A stretch of DNA of 64,000 nt from Dioscorea cayenensis subsp. rotundata (taxonomy: Eukaryota > Streptophyta > Magnoliopsida > Dioscoreales > Dioscoreaceae), in NCBI RefSeq assembly GCF_009730915.1, contig NC_052483.1:6944001-7008000 (forward strand). The letters run 5' to 3'. The position numbers were made by a program, and so were the translations under genes. This document shows positions 12,801 through 42,800 of the stretch, piece by piece (position 1 is the stretch's first letter; every line of letters starts with the position of its first letter). Below the pieces are notes generated by a model. That model saw only the letters and a program-made list of their open reading frames with translations. It made no database searches and was not told where the DNA came from.

Positions 12801-13842
12801 ACAGTAAATTTTCTAACAATGTGGGTGTTATAATTTGTTTATATGTAGATGACATGATTATTTTTGGTACTTCGTTAGAAATAGTAGTTGACACAAAGAA
12901 TTTTCTTGCATCTAAATTTGACATGAAGGACATGGGTGAAGCACATTTTATTCTTGGAATTAAAATTTCTAAATCGAGATGATGAAATAATGTTTCACAA
13001 GAAAATTATGTTGAAAAAGTATTAAAGAAATATAATCAATTTAATTGCAAACATGTCTCAACTCCATATGATAGTGCTTTTCATTTAATGAAGAATAAAG
13101 GGGTTAGTGTTTCTCAAAATGAATATGCACAAGTAATTGGTAGTTTAATGTATTTGATGAACTATACTCGTCCTGATATTGCTTATGCAGTTTGCAGATT
13201 GAGCAGATATATACATAGTCCAAATAAAGATCATTGGATTGCCCTGATCAAGATATTAAAATATTTGAAAGTAACTATTACTTTTGGACTAATGTATTCT
13301 GGTTTTCCTGTAGTACTTGAAGGGTTTAGTGATGCTAACTGGATTTCAGATTCAGATGAAATAAAGTCAACTAGTGGATTTATTTTCACTTTAGGAGGGC
13401 ATGCAGTGTCTTGAAAGTCTTCAAAACAAACTTGCACAGCAAAATCAACAATGGAGTCAGAATTTGTTGCACTTGAGAAAACAAGCACTGAAGCAGAATG
13501 GATTAGGAATTTCCTCGCTGATGTTCCCCTTTGGATGAAACCAGCCCTTCGATTTCAATTCATTGTGATAGCATGGCTGTTATGTATAGGGCCAAGAATA
13601 AATCATATAATGGTAAGAGTAGGCATATACATCTAAGACATAATATTGTGAGGCAATTGCTTGAAGATGGAGTGATATCACTAAACTATGTAAGATCAGA
13701 GGTAAATCTGGCCGATCCTTTAACTAAAGCACTAGGTAGAAAACTGGTGTGTGAGACATCAAGGGGAATGGGATTGTTGCTGATAACAAAATTCAACAAT
13801 GATAGTAACCCAGCTTGTGTAATTGGTAAATCCAAGAAATAG
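9815..13842 (+). pseudogene. Degenerate gag-pol of the second copia element
   Basis: Gag (9815-10966) has an RLPESW-type UBN2 region and a CCHC knuckle, CYVCEKLGHYASQC, near 10650-10690. The protease core reads IVDFGARRHI, so the serine of the usual D-S-G is phenylalanine. A TGA at 10964-10966 separates this from integrase (10991-12088), which has HSDLG, FVDDYSR and SDRGGEY but NGIAVRKNR where family members have a catalytic glutamate (A-E-R-K-N). RT lies at 12085-12399 and 12488-12982 with MDVKTAFLNGDL and the intact LYVDDM motif. RNase H lies at 13088-13842, interrupted by a TGA near 13412-13414. The element is non-functional. Confidence 0.88.
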
Positions 13843-14353
13843 GTTCATGTGGGTAAAAACAAGTCATTAGTTTTTTGGAGATACACTATCTATTTATTAT
13901 CCCTTCCTATGGTGTATAGTGTAATTGCAATGTAGAAAGGATGAATTTGATTCTTAATGAATTCCATAGTTTAGTTTTGAATGGTGTATATAATTGCAAT
14001 TTTACACCTGATAGATTCACCTATATAAGTGTGAAAGTGGCGCCGCTTTCTATGAAAAACTCAGGCAACTTTTTCTAGAGCACTTATGAATTCCAGGCTT
14101 TTGGCGCATGACCGAAAGGTGCCAACCCGATTAGAGTTGCTCATATTTCAAGAAGGTAATGTGATTTATGAGACGATTGATTTACAACAAGGAATGCTGG
14201 TTCATAGAAATTTTATTTCATCAAGTTCCTGTAAGTCACTTATTATATATTCTAGGAATTAGTTCATAGCCCACAAGGCACTAGTTCTGATGCATTATCT
14301 TCATTTGTTCCGTTTCTTTTTCTACTGTCTGAATATTTTGAAATGGGGAGAAT
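9815..14353 (+). mobile_element. 5'-truncated Ty1/copia element, internal region
   Basis: A second copia element of a different lineage, in the opposite orientation to the one at 3784-8398. It has recognisable gag, protease, integrase, RT and RNase H in order. A polypurine tract (about 14341-14353, AAATGGGGAGAAT) is followed by TGTTAGAGGG, a typical copia LTR start, at 14354. No 5' LTR or primer-binding site is found upstream of the gag region, so the left boundary is only approximate. The frame is broken at several points and catalytic residues are changed. Confidence 0.85.
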
Positions 14354-14640
14354 TGTTAGAGGGCCTATATACTTTAGTCCCATATTTGTTTCAAAACATT
14401 CCCACTAAAAGTTTAGTACCACATTCCCTAGCTACAAGAACTTCATCCACTTTATATATAGTACTATTCATTATCCTTTAACCTTGCTTTAGTGGTTATG
14501 CCCTCTTACGCGTAGGTGCAGGAGAGGTGCAAATTTCAGGGTTTGGATCTGAAAATTAGCTTAGAAATTCTGAACTCACGTAGGCGCATGGTGCGGACAC
14601 GAATGCACCAGATTTAGTGGGTGCAGTCACGTAATGAGTT
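14354..14640 (+). repeat. Probable 3' LTR of the second copia element (right end unknown)
   Basis: The sequence begins TGTTAGAGGGCCTATATAC directly after a polypurine tract, and a TATATATAG promoter-like stretch lies near 14452. Without the 5' LTR for comparison the right boundary cannot be fixed; 14640 is a guess. Confidence 0.55.
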
Positions 14641-15930
14641 TTTACCTTTTTACCCCTTTCATCATATTTAATTTATTTCGCCTTTTCCCGTTGAACGGTT
14701 TTTCAGTTCCGGCTGTGGCTCTTCGCCTTTCGCCGTGCCTCTTCGAGAACCGGCCGTTCTCAAACCTCTTTGTCTTCCACGCCCCTTTGCCTTGCCGCAT
14801 GCCCACTAATAATAAAACCTGATCCATCTCCAAAATTGTTTTCATTTTTTTCTTCCTCTTTCTTTTTCCTTAATCATAAATCTGAGCGTTCGTTGGTTTC
14901 TTTATTTTGGTGCGCGACCAGAGAGCCTGACTGTTGAATCCTAGAGAACAACGCCGTCTGTGATTTCCTGTCGCACTGCAAAAAGGAGGAGAATTTGTTC
15001 ATAAGGACAGTGCTCTTGCACGCCTCAGTCTTCCTATTCTGTCATCCCATTCCTGCTTCTGCTCCAACGATAAACCAGATTTTTCCAACAAAGAGCACAT
15101 AAATATGGAATTCTCTATGTTTATTGGAGAATGCTTATTAATAACACAGTTTCTTCTATAAACTTAATAACACAATTTGATCAATATGATTCAATCCATT
15201 CAGAAGTCTCTGTTTCTTAAAACATAAAGAACTCATTCAAAACCATATAACCTCCAAGCATAAAAGTCAATAAATTCAACAAAGAAGAAGAATGGAGAAA
15301 AAAACAAATAACTTGTAAAACCTTGTTGGAAATTAACAATACTGGCACTCGTACCCGCTAGCTAAATAATCTGCTTGCCCAACAATCAATACAAATAGAT
15401 AAGCAATCAAAACCCTAAAAAAACTCATGAGAAAAGAAAAAGAGATTAGAGGTCGTGGAAAGCCATGGAAGCAAAATAAACAGATCCTTAGAGGAAAACA
15501 ATGCAAGGATCACAAAATCAATCTTCAAATCTTAAAGGAAAGCAAGAACTCCATACCTTAAGGACGATTTCCTGGAAAAAAATGAAGACGAGATCAGAAA
15601 ACAATCCAAGCGTGCACGAGTGAGAGATAGAGAGAAAGTATTATCATCGAAGAAGACTCGATTTGGGGGAAAAGAGATGGATGGCTAGGGTTGTTATAGG
15701 GCTACAGAGGAGAGACTCCAGAAGCTTCTTGGGATGACGAAAGGAGTTGATCAGAGGGAAAGCATAGTGTTGGTTCAGCGATGGAAAAAAACGAGTTGAT
15801 GGGAGGGTTCGTTGGAGCTTTTTAACCAAGTGTAGCAATGGAAAAAAGAGAGGAAAAGAAAATTGGCTTTTATTTTAGGTTTGATTAAGGCATTAATCAA
15901 TATGAACTTTTAATTTAAATTCAGTCAAAG
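14641..15930. other. Unassigned region, possibly transposon-derived
   Basis: No recognisable gene. There are short frames on both strands (14634-14822 plus, 15644-15838 minus) without family content. CACTGCAAAAAGG at about 14975 weakly resembles a CACTA left terminus and could pair with the end near 17586, but no subterminal repeats follow it, so this is not claimed. Confidence 0.35.
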
Positions 15931-15933
15931 CAC

Positions 15934-16290
15934 ATGTGTATATGTGTGTATATATGCATATATGCATATATGTGTATGAGTATATATATATGTATAAATA
16001 TATGTATATATGTGTATATATGCATATATTATGCATCTATGTATATGAGTATATATATATGTGTGTGTGTGTGTATAAGTATAAGTATATGGGTGTATAT
16101 ATGTATATATATACAAATACATATATGAGGATATACATATACATATATGAGTATAAGTATATGAGTATATATATGTATATGTGTAAAAATACCTGCAAAT
16201 GTTTATATAAATATGTAAATGTATATGTATGCGTATGTGTATATATGTATATATATTTCTATGTATGTATGTATATACATTGATTTTCAA
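15934..16290. repeat. TATATG/TGTATA low-complexity block
   Basis: About 350 bp are built almost only from TATATG, TGTATA and TATGAGTA units. Frames stay open on both strands because the units lack stops in several phases, giving Tyr/Ile/Met-rich pseudo-proteins. These are artefacts of the repeat and not genes. Confidence 0.9.
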
Positions 16291-17060
16291 CTCATGGATA
16301 ATTGGGTGTAAAACCAAATACACCAAAAAAACTATTGTAATATAATTCCAATTACATTAGAGTTTGCAGATACACCCAAACAAACAATGAATTTCATAAA
16401 GTAAAGTATTTGATTTTATATGTAAAACCTAACATACCCAAACAAACACATCGTAAAATGCTTGACTCTTAATCAGTTGGATTTTATATAAAAATATCAT
16501 TATTTTCTATTCAAACTTTTGACTTTATTGTGACAAATATATTAATTCTACAAATTCTTTAAGAACACGTGTGCAACCAAAAGAATAAATTTAGTTTTTT
16601 GCTTTTTCTTTTTTCTTTTTGTTTAAATACAAACGTAATTTTGCTCTCTTTCTTTAAATTATACCTAATATAAGATAAATTAAATTTTAAATCCAAATTC
16701 ACGTTATATTAGAAATATTTCTTTTTATAAGTAAGACGAGCACATATATTTTTAATCTCTATATTTTTAAATCCTCATATATTTTTTTAAGTGAGACAAC
16801 CGCATATAATTTTAATACACCTCGCAAGATTTATAATAGCCATCTATACGCTAATAGTAATTATTAAAAATAAATTATTTTGAGCAAAATTAAAATGTAT
16901 GGTAAATTAATAATCGTATAAATTATGGTTATTTGATATATATATATATGCATTCATTTTGAAAGATTAATAAACTCAGGCCATTTCAAATTTAATAAAA
17001 AAATCCGATTACAAACAATAATTATATAAAAAAAGGGCTCTGGAAATATCAAATTAGACT
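16291..17060. other. AT-rich sequence left of the palindromic array
   Basis: No gene is seen. Two related short blocks, ACACCCAAACAAAC (about 16371) and ATACCCAAACAAAC (about 16434), lie some 60 bp apart and may belong to an old transposon end. The rest is AT-rich. Confidence 0.4.
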
Positions 17061-17300
17061 AATAATTAATGAGGGATTTAATTAAGGTATATTGATGTGC
17101 TTAATTCGATTCAATTTAATGAGCCCATTTTGAATGCAAAATAATAAGAAAAATAATTATTATTAGGATTAAAATAAAAAAATAATTAATGAGGGATTAA
17201 TTAATATACATTGATATGTTTAATTTGATTCAATTTAATGAGCCAATTTTCAATGCAAAATAATAATAAAAATAATAATTATTAGGACTACATAAAAAAT
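17061..17300 (+). repeat. Two-copy tandem repeat, 120-bp period
   Basis: Unit 1 (17061-17180) and unit 2 (17181-17300) both begin AATAATTAATGAGGGATT. They share the order of a CAATTTAATGAGCC block and a TGCAAAATAATAA block, with scattered substitutions and small indels. The duplication sits just left of the 41-bp array and may belong to the same transposon. Confidence 0.85.
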
Positions 17301-17321
17301 TCCCATAACTTGCCATTTCAC

Positions 17322-17567
17322 GGCCGTTTTATTAAAACTGCCACGAAATACATGAAGTTAATGACAGTTTTGTGTAAACTGTCGCGAAATTCATGCAGTT
17401 AATAGCGGTTATGTCCCAATTGCTATGAAATGCATGACATTAAAGGTAGTTTTGATTAAACCGCTGCTAAATGAATGCAATTAACGGCAGTTTTGTCCAA
17501 ACTGCCGGTAAATTCTTGAATTTTGTGGTAGTTTTATATAAACTGTCGAGAAAAGCTCATTGCAAAA
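17322..17567. repeat. Six tandem 41-bp palindromic repeats (CACTA-type subterminal array)
   Basis: Units start at 17322, 17363, 17404, 17445, 17486 and 17527, exactly 41 bases apart. Each opens with a ~21-base imperfect inverted repeat; unit 5 is the cleanest, GGCAGTTT...AAACTGCC. A tail like AAATGCATGAAGTTAA follows. Hairpin-like repeats of this kind inside a terminus are known from plant CACTA (En/Spm) elements, where transposase binds them. The array ends beside a sequence resembling a CACTA terminus. Confidence 0.85.
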
Positions 17568-17569
17568 TG

Positions 17570-17586
17570 CTTGTTTTCTTGCAGTA
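17570..17586 (-). mobile_element. Probable CACTA (En/Spm) terminus
   Basis: Read on the minus strand the sequence is TACTGCAAGAAAACAAG, close to the common plant CACTA terminus CACTACAAGAAAA. It lies 3 bases outside the 41-bp palindromic array. The opposite terminus and transposase are not found in the window, so this is either a relic or a non-autonomous element whose left end is degraded. Confidence 0.6.
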
Positions 17587-19240
17587 AATCACTAAATCTT
17601 TGCATATCCTTCTAACTTCATACTAGATGGATTGGGATGTGGTGCTAGAGGGCCATATGTTCAGCATATTTCCACAATGCTGCAACCTGCAAGGCTAAAA
17701 AGTGTTGGAGAGTATGTGAATTACCACAATGGTAGGCTATGCCATTTTCACCAAAGCAGTGCTCTCCACGCCCTGCGATATATACTTGATTGGGTTGTCT
17801 AGCATGAGCTTATATTAACCAAGAAGGAAACCATGCAATGTGTGACTGTAGTTGAGCCACAAATGGCTAGCAACTTTGGGGCCATACTTTTTTTTCCTCT
17901 GTCAAAGAGTTCAACGCTTCGATACTCGATTATAGGAATAAGCAAAAGGAAGAGAAGACAACGATGGAGGAAGAGATGGAACAGTTGAGGAAAGAGAAAG
18001 GCAAATGAAGATGGGTACATGAGGGAGAAGGAACTAGAAAAGAGGGCGGGCCAGCAGCAGCAGGGCTGGTGCCCGAAGGCTCTCCCATGTACTGTAGACC
18101 CAAAAAGATAGACAAAAAATATTAGTAGAAGTTCCACAGGTTATTGTATTTTTAGTTATAACAAACGAAAATGCCTAATAGAAAGAAGTATCTACTGAGA
18201 TTAGAGTTCCTTTTACCATCTTATGTAGTTAGCACTTGTTGCTTGTTTCTCTTTCAGAATTTCTCAAATCTATCAGTGTATGATTGGCTTCACAGGTATG
18301 ATGCTATCTGATTTCTTGAAGTCAGACATTTATCTTCTTTTTTTATTTTTCCCATTTGTGAGTAAAAATAGCATTAAACACTAGATTATGCCAAATGTTT
18401 ATTTATTTATCTTTCTTTGTTTTTTAATTTTGAGCTTTATCATGTTTGATTTTCCTTTTTTTAGTTATGGTTTTTTCCCTCTGGGCATGTGCCATTGGAT
18501 ATGTGAGTAAAAATAGCATTAAACTATCACTGTCTAGGTTATGCCAAAGGTTTATTTATTTATTTGTTTTTAACTATTAATTTTTTTTATTATTCTTTTT
18601 TAAAAGCCTTTGTCTTCCGAAACGTGAATCCAAACTTGTGAAATTTTAATATAATATCATATGTCTGGTATCACCTTGGAGGTGTATTTTTTTATTTTGA
18701 GGTTCAAACTTCAATCTGAATCAAAATAGTTATCAATTTTAATTTTATTTTACTGGACGATTAAGAGATATTGACTTTTTTTATAATATAGATGCCAGAA
18801 TTTTTTTTGTTAGGACACGCATTACACACTATTTGTCCAATTGGTAATTTCATCTCATTTGTTGACTGAGAATTTTCAATATTAAATCATTAAAAATAGA
18901 TTGAATTCCTTAGGGTGACCAATCATTGAATTAAAATTAAAATTAAATAACTATTTTGATTAAAATTGAAATTTGAAGAAAAAACCATATAAAAAAATTT
19001 ACCCCACCATGAGATCTTTAATGGAAAAAATTTGTATATATTTTCTAAGAGGGCATGAAAAATGTTGGTGCCTTTCTTGCCAGATATGGCTAAAATGTGA
19101 TGATGTATAAAATTAATTTTGTCTATTTATTATTTAAGGACCATTACTGTGAACTTGCAAGAGACCAAGAATTTTCTTTTTTTGGCTTCTGGAATGTGTT
19201 TTTAAGATTAAACAAAAAGAAAAAGAAAAAGACATCCTCT
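17587..19240. other. Intergenic region upstream of the UBP8-like gene
   Basis: It holds a two-copy repeat (AGTAAAAATAGCATTAAAC...TTATGCCAAA.GTTTATTTATT) at about 18360-18420 and 18505-18566, 145 bp apart. The right end (19200-19240) should be promoter of the deubiquitinase gene. No gene is supported; the minus-strand frame at 17799-18137 has no recognisable content. Confidence 0.5.
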
Positions 19241-19360
19241 TGTGGCGGTGGATCCGGATCCACCTGACCCGGCCCCCTCTTCCCTCCTCCAATTTCTCTC
19301 TCTTTCCCTTGTTTGCTGTGAGCAGCGCTCCTCCTCTGTCGCTCTCTCTATATTTTCGTC

Positions 19361-19384
19361 GTCTGTCTGTCTGTCTGTCTGTCT
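19361..19384 (+). repeat. (GTCT)6 microsatellite in the presumed 5' UTR of the UBP8-like gene
   Basis: Six perfect GTCT units end 31 bases before the start codon at 19416, after a CT-rich leader. It is probably transcribed as 5' UTR. Confidence 0.9.
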
Positions 19385-19415
19385 GCCCACTGTGCGAGAT
19401 CGCATCATCGGGGCA

Positions 19416-37703
<18,288 letters not shown>

Positions 37704-38879
37704 CTAACAGTTTCTAACTAAAGCCAAATCCGCTGGAGAATTTTGGACGAGAACTTTCTTATAGCCTTAACCCACTCACTTGAAATGACCAACCATATTT
37801 GATAAGAACGTACTGACTTGGAAAGTGTGTTTGCTCACCAAGGATTTTGGAATTTGAGTTGACAGCAGCGCGGGAGGACTTTACTGTAACATAGCATGTT
37901 TGCGCTTGGGAAACTATTCTTTTAAACATATTTCCCAGCATGTGGCACTTTTTTCCCCCTTGGCCTTTGTGTACTTTGAAGGAAAAAAGAAATACCATTC
38001 AGACACAAGGCCTGCTGCAGGGGATGGGGTGTGGTGGGCGAGGCAGTGTTTGTTGTTTAGATTGCTATAGGTTATTTTCATTTTCCCCTACTATTGATGG
38101 TGGTCGAGGGAGTTGTGACTCTCTCATTATATTTTTGGTGGTTGTATTGGATATGTGTTCCTTTGATTAGTTTGTAGCCATTGTATTGTTGCCGCCATTG
38201 GGTATCATTTCTTTGATTAATTTCACAATCAATCGGTTGTTTGAGTTAAAGAAATTTTGGCAATGTGGTTTTATCCATTTTTTATTAATTCACAAACCAG
38301 TTGCGTGAGTTCAAATAATTTTACAGTGCTTTTGTTTGCAGCATCTGTTACATATATATTCTCGTGCGTCTGTTTTTACTTTTTAGTCACTGCTATGGTC
38401 TTGTTTCTTTCTCATTGGCAACCCAGATGAACATTTGCAAATGGGCCCAACCCACGAAAAGCGTTGGCAATTATCTTGTATGCATTGATGTCTGTATTTT
38501 TGGGCAATCAAAAGGCACTTGCATGCCCAACAATGTTAAAGAAAATTGAAGGTTTAATAAACATAAGCGGCCAGAAATATGGAAGCACATATGAGAGAAT
38601 GTGATTGAAGAGTATGATGGAGTTGTATGCCAGTCAGGTAATTGCACCTATGCTCATTGACATTGTCATACGCATGCATGTGACACTGACACCTTGGGCG
38701 GCTTTAAATTGTTCAACTGCCGTGTCTGGTTGAAAGTTAAGACTTTGGACAATGACTTTTTGTGGACATTCAATTGCCAGTAGATGTGCGCTGGACGACC
38801 AAACTACTGGGGGCATTCCCAGCTCCTGTTCCGGAGGTTCTCATGCCATGCGGACATAGAGATTACTGATTAGAGAGAG
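37704..38879 (+). other. 3' UTR of the UBP8-like gene and intergenic spacer
   Basis: This is the sequence after the TGA at 37701-37703. No other gene is seen; short frames such as 37940-38170 have no family content. No clear single polyadenylation signal could be assigned. Confidence 0.45.
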
Positions 38880-38919
38880 GGAGAGCTGGTAGAGAGCGGC
38901 CTTTTTTAGCTTGCTACTA

Positions 38920-38929
38920 GTGACGTCAC
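38920..38929. promoter_or_regulatory. Perfect GTGACGTCAC palindrome upstream of the START-domain gene
   Basis: GTGACGTCAC is a perfect 10-base palindrome containing TGACGTCA, the classic bZIP (TGA/CRE-type) core. It lies just after a GAGAG-rich stretch (about 38874-38897) that could be near the transcription start, about 970 bp before the ATG at 39894. Whether it is promoter or 5' UTR depends on the real transcription start. Confidence 0.5.
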
Positions 38930-39185
38930 AATCTCCTCTTCCACTTTTACCTCCTTAAAGGTGAGAATAATAACAAAACAAATCCAACGGCCATTAATTT
39001 ATATGATTATTTGAGTATTCTTTCTCCCTTCCCAGTTCCCAGTTGCTTTGTGAATTGGAGCTGCCGGCCAGCTGGAAGGGAGAGTACTGGATTACTTGTG
39101 GTACCGGGAGACCTAGGTCTGTTTTCTCTTGATACTCTGCTCGTTATATTTATTTACTTTCTGGATTTTGCACACCTTCAACCTC

Positions 39186-39209
39186 GATGATGATGATGAT
39201 GATGATGAT
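39186..39209 (+). repeat. (GAT)8 microsatellite
   Basis: Eight perfect GAT units lie in the presumed 5' leader or leader-intron region of the START-domain gene. The leader between about 38900 and 39893 is probably spliced (for example acceptor TTGTTGCAG near 39515), but the leader exons could not be fixed. Confidence 0.85.
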
Positions 39210-39893
39210 GACGTCCTTTGGTTTGTCGGCAAATTACTTGCATAGTTTTTTTTTTTTTTCTCAAGGCGGTTTTTGGATCTTGGTCCATCAGCTGCCCTTT
39301 TTCCCAGACCTGCGTGATCTAATATATATATGGATTTTGATCACCTGATTCATTGGAATTATTTGCCTGCTGCACGTTCAAGCAGTGTGCAACGAAGAAG
39401 ATTAAGGTTTTTCTGCTGAACATTGACTGTTTCTTTGTTGTCGACTGCTCATCAAAATCTTACAAGACTGCCATTAAGGGAATGGAATTGTAGTTCTTTT
39501 ATATTTGTTGCAGGCAACATATGTGGTGGTTTTATGTTGCAAGGAGCAGTAGGAGATGATGCAGTAGGTGTGTCAGTCCTGCAGTGATGAGTACATCTAT
39601 CCATTTGTTCTTCTCAGTTTAGTGGGATATATATATATATTTTTCCTTGGTTTGATGCATTGTCCATTTTGGGTTAATAATTGAATTATTGTGTTGCGTA
39701 AGTGCCTTTTTGTACTTTCTGTTTCCTCAGTTAATATGACTGAGACCAAGATGGTGTATCTCAATTTCTCCACTTATTTTGAATTTTTTTTTCCTCCCTT
39801 ATCAATCATTGACTGAACAATGCCTTTGTCTTTTTTTTTTTTAGTTGCATCTTCATTTCTAAAAAGGTAGTAGGTAAATCTGCTAGTGCAAGG

Positions 39894-42800
39894 ATGGACA
39901 AGAAACTTACAACAGTTGAATTACGAGAACGGCTAGACAGGACACTATCTTCACCGGATCTGATGAATGAAGAATCTCTCAGGTCACTTGTCAAAGATCA
40001 GCTGTTACGGTCACCCTTCTGTGGCACTGAAGGTTGGTTCTCTTATCCAGTTGACTACCTGATTAACTCTACAATTCAGAAAATCTTGTTATTTGGTGTC
40101 CAGAAATAATTATAAAATATTTTTTTCCCATGTATATTACTTGGTATTGTCTGGCATTCTTATTGAGCAAGAAAAAAATGCATGGTTCATCACATATTTA
40201 TATTGCAATAATCAGGCATACGGGTGAAGTATTCATAGCTAATGTTCCTGTTTGATGATTGTTGAAAATTGCACCTTTTTAATTACATGCCATCCTTATG
40301 GAAGATTGTGAAATTTGAAAGGATATATTGTTTTTACTTTCTAATAGATGTGTACACCAATAGTTTCCGTCGGTGCTGTTACAGCATGCATATTGTGACT
40401 CGTGTTTATGAGCAATTTAAATTTCACTTTATCTATTTTTTCAAAAATTTAAAAAAAAACAACTTTGGATTGGGGAAAGGGAAAAGAAGGGATTATCTTT
40501 GATTGTTATCTTTACTTTGTTCAGATTTAGGTTGTCCATGTCAATATGTTCCCTCTTTGCTAATTCGGTAGCCATACCACCTATATGCTAGTTCTTGCAC
40601 TTGCTTGTGCTTACTACCGTGTCCAATATTTATAGGGGATTTTGTGAATGTTGTGGAGAAGCGAACAGCAGAAGTTCGGAGATTTCTAGAGATGCTGACA
40701 AGTTCTTCAGTGACTGAAAAAGATACATCCAAGGTTAATAGGGCATCACATAAAGATTGGAAGGTACTTTGAATTAATATTTTGCTTGGAGAGCATCTTT
40801 GTTGAATTCAAGTTCATACCACTCTCGTTATATCTAGTAAAGAATACCATTTCCTTTATATCTTTTTGTTGATGCCAGTTTGTGTAAATATAACCCACTT
40901 AGTTACCAACAGCCACAGCAGCCTGCCAGAATATTAATAGCTGTAATACAGAAGGGATCATCTGTTTTTACAAAATAAATGCATGATTTATCCAGAGTAT
41001 GAAAAGAAATTTTAAAATTTCAAAGTTTTGGTCTACACAGGGCTAGTTGCCACCAAAGAAATGAAATCAACAACTATAAGAAATGGTCAAATGTGCTCAT
41101 AATTTAAACATGATTGATGAGTTCTAAATTTGGGAGATATCAATCACATCTTGAACACCAGAATAATGAAAGATCTAATTTTGGGCATTGATGTTAGTTA
41201 TTCTGAATCTACTTGTCCTTGCAAGCTCATCTAACTCTAAACCTACTAGAGGGAATGACATACAGCTAATACAAAAACTTCTTGAACATCAACCCCAAGA
41301 TTAGCAAAAAGATTTTGTATTTGTTGTGTCTCATCCCACTTGAAAGCATACTTAATCATGTATCCTGTTTTTTGTCTTTAATCTGATCAGGCTACTATTA
41401 TGACTCTTGTTGTTATCTAATTATTTACACTGCAGACTGTTGATCTAACAAAGGTAGGAGCATAGCTTTTACAATTTCTGCTGTGTATATTCTTCTGTAA
41501 TCAATGGCGGTTGGGTTGGTGTGAGTTTGCGATTTGTGGGCAGTAGTTTATCCATCCCCTTTGTACTGTGGAGAGGCATCAGTTTTAGTGATTTCTTTTT
41601 AGTGCCTGTTTAAATGATCTGCATGAAATTTGGAATGGGTACACTTGACAATGTGAATCACTTGAAAAATAAATATACTCCTTCTGTAGTGGATCTGTTT
41701 CAGGATCAATTTGACCTTTCTTGCTTTCCACTGGCCCCAACTGACATATTTATGAATTCACTCTGCAGTTTTTGGATCATCTCCCTGTTAATTCTGTTTA
41801 ACTGCAAGAATCGATACGAAATGGCTCTAATAATGATATGATAATGAAATTAACAGCCTACTTCCCACTTTGGCTTAGTCACTCAAGGCCTCTAACCAAA
41901 ATATATTAAAAACAGTAGGTCACTCTGTGCAATTGTTTATAACACTGTTCATCCAACTTGCTATTGTTTATAACAATGTTAATACTATTTATAATACTGT
42001 TTGTCAGCCTTGTTTATGATTACTATTGAGTTTATTGTTTATCTGAATGAATGATTGGCAGGTGTTGGATTTAAATCCAACAGCTGAGAGACAAAATTCC
42101 ATAGAATTCTTATCTAGGTATGTTTGTAGAAGATTGGCCCTCATATATATTTTATTTTATCATTATTTATAAAATAAAATGAGTTTGCACGTCTGAGCTT
42201 TTTCTTTCCAGACTCTGGCCGACTACTTTCTTTATTTCCATAATAGATATGCATGTGTGCGTTTCTGTTTTTATGCCTATAAAATCTGTGGTTAGGCATC
42301 AAATAAAGTGACTCTTAGTGTTTAGAACACCTGACAGATCAGACAGACAAGATGCCTATCAATATGGTAATCATCAATAATTGTACAGTCTCGATTTTTT
42401 TTATTAGAAAAAGTAACCCCCATTTGGAACCATATTTATATTCAAGGCGCTAAGGATGAGCCTAGAATTTAGGCTTAGAACTGATCCCATCAGATAGTAT
42501 GTGATCATAATATAGTGCATAATTAAAGAAAGAAAATAAATTGTTTGAACCCCTTAGCAAGATCAGCCTAAGATCCCTGATTGCATAGCACCCAACATAG
42601 AATCGGTTGGATTCTAGAATGAGTCAAATGAACTAAGTTAGTTTTCTTATTTTCAAGAAGTTAGTTTTTACACTCTAACTCATGTAAACAGTTTAAAAGA
42701 TAGATGTGGGAGTTATAGTAAATCATTGAAGAAGAAAAAAGCGGTGAATTTTTTATGTTTCCTTCCTTTCTGTTTTGTATGTTTTTAGAATCCCTTAAGA

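Noticed and set aside
15925..16326. Long open frames on both strands encoding Tyr/Ile/Met-rich proteins
   Set aside because: They are produced by the TATATG/TGTATA repeat, which lacks stops in several phases. There is no complexity or domain.
14975..17586. A complete 2.6-kb CACTA element from CACTGCAAAAAGG to the 17586 terminus
   Set aside because: The left motif matches only loosely, no inverted copy of the 41-bp array lies next to it, and no 3-bp target duplication could be shown.
17799..18137. 112-codon minus-strand frame with hydrophobic stretches
   Set aside because: No recognisable domain. The hydrophobicity reflects the complement of a GA-rich + strand.
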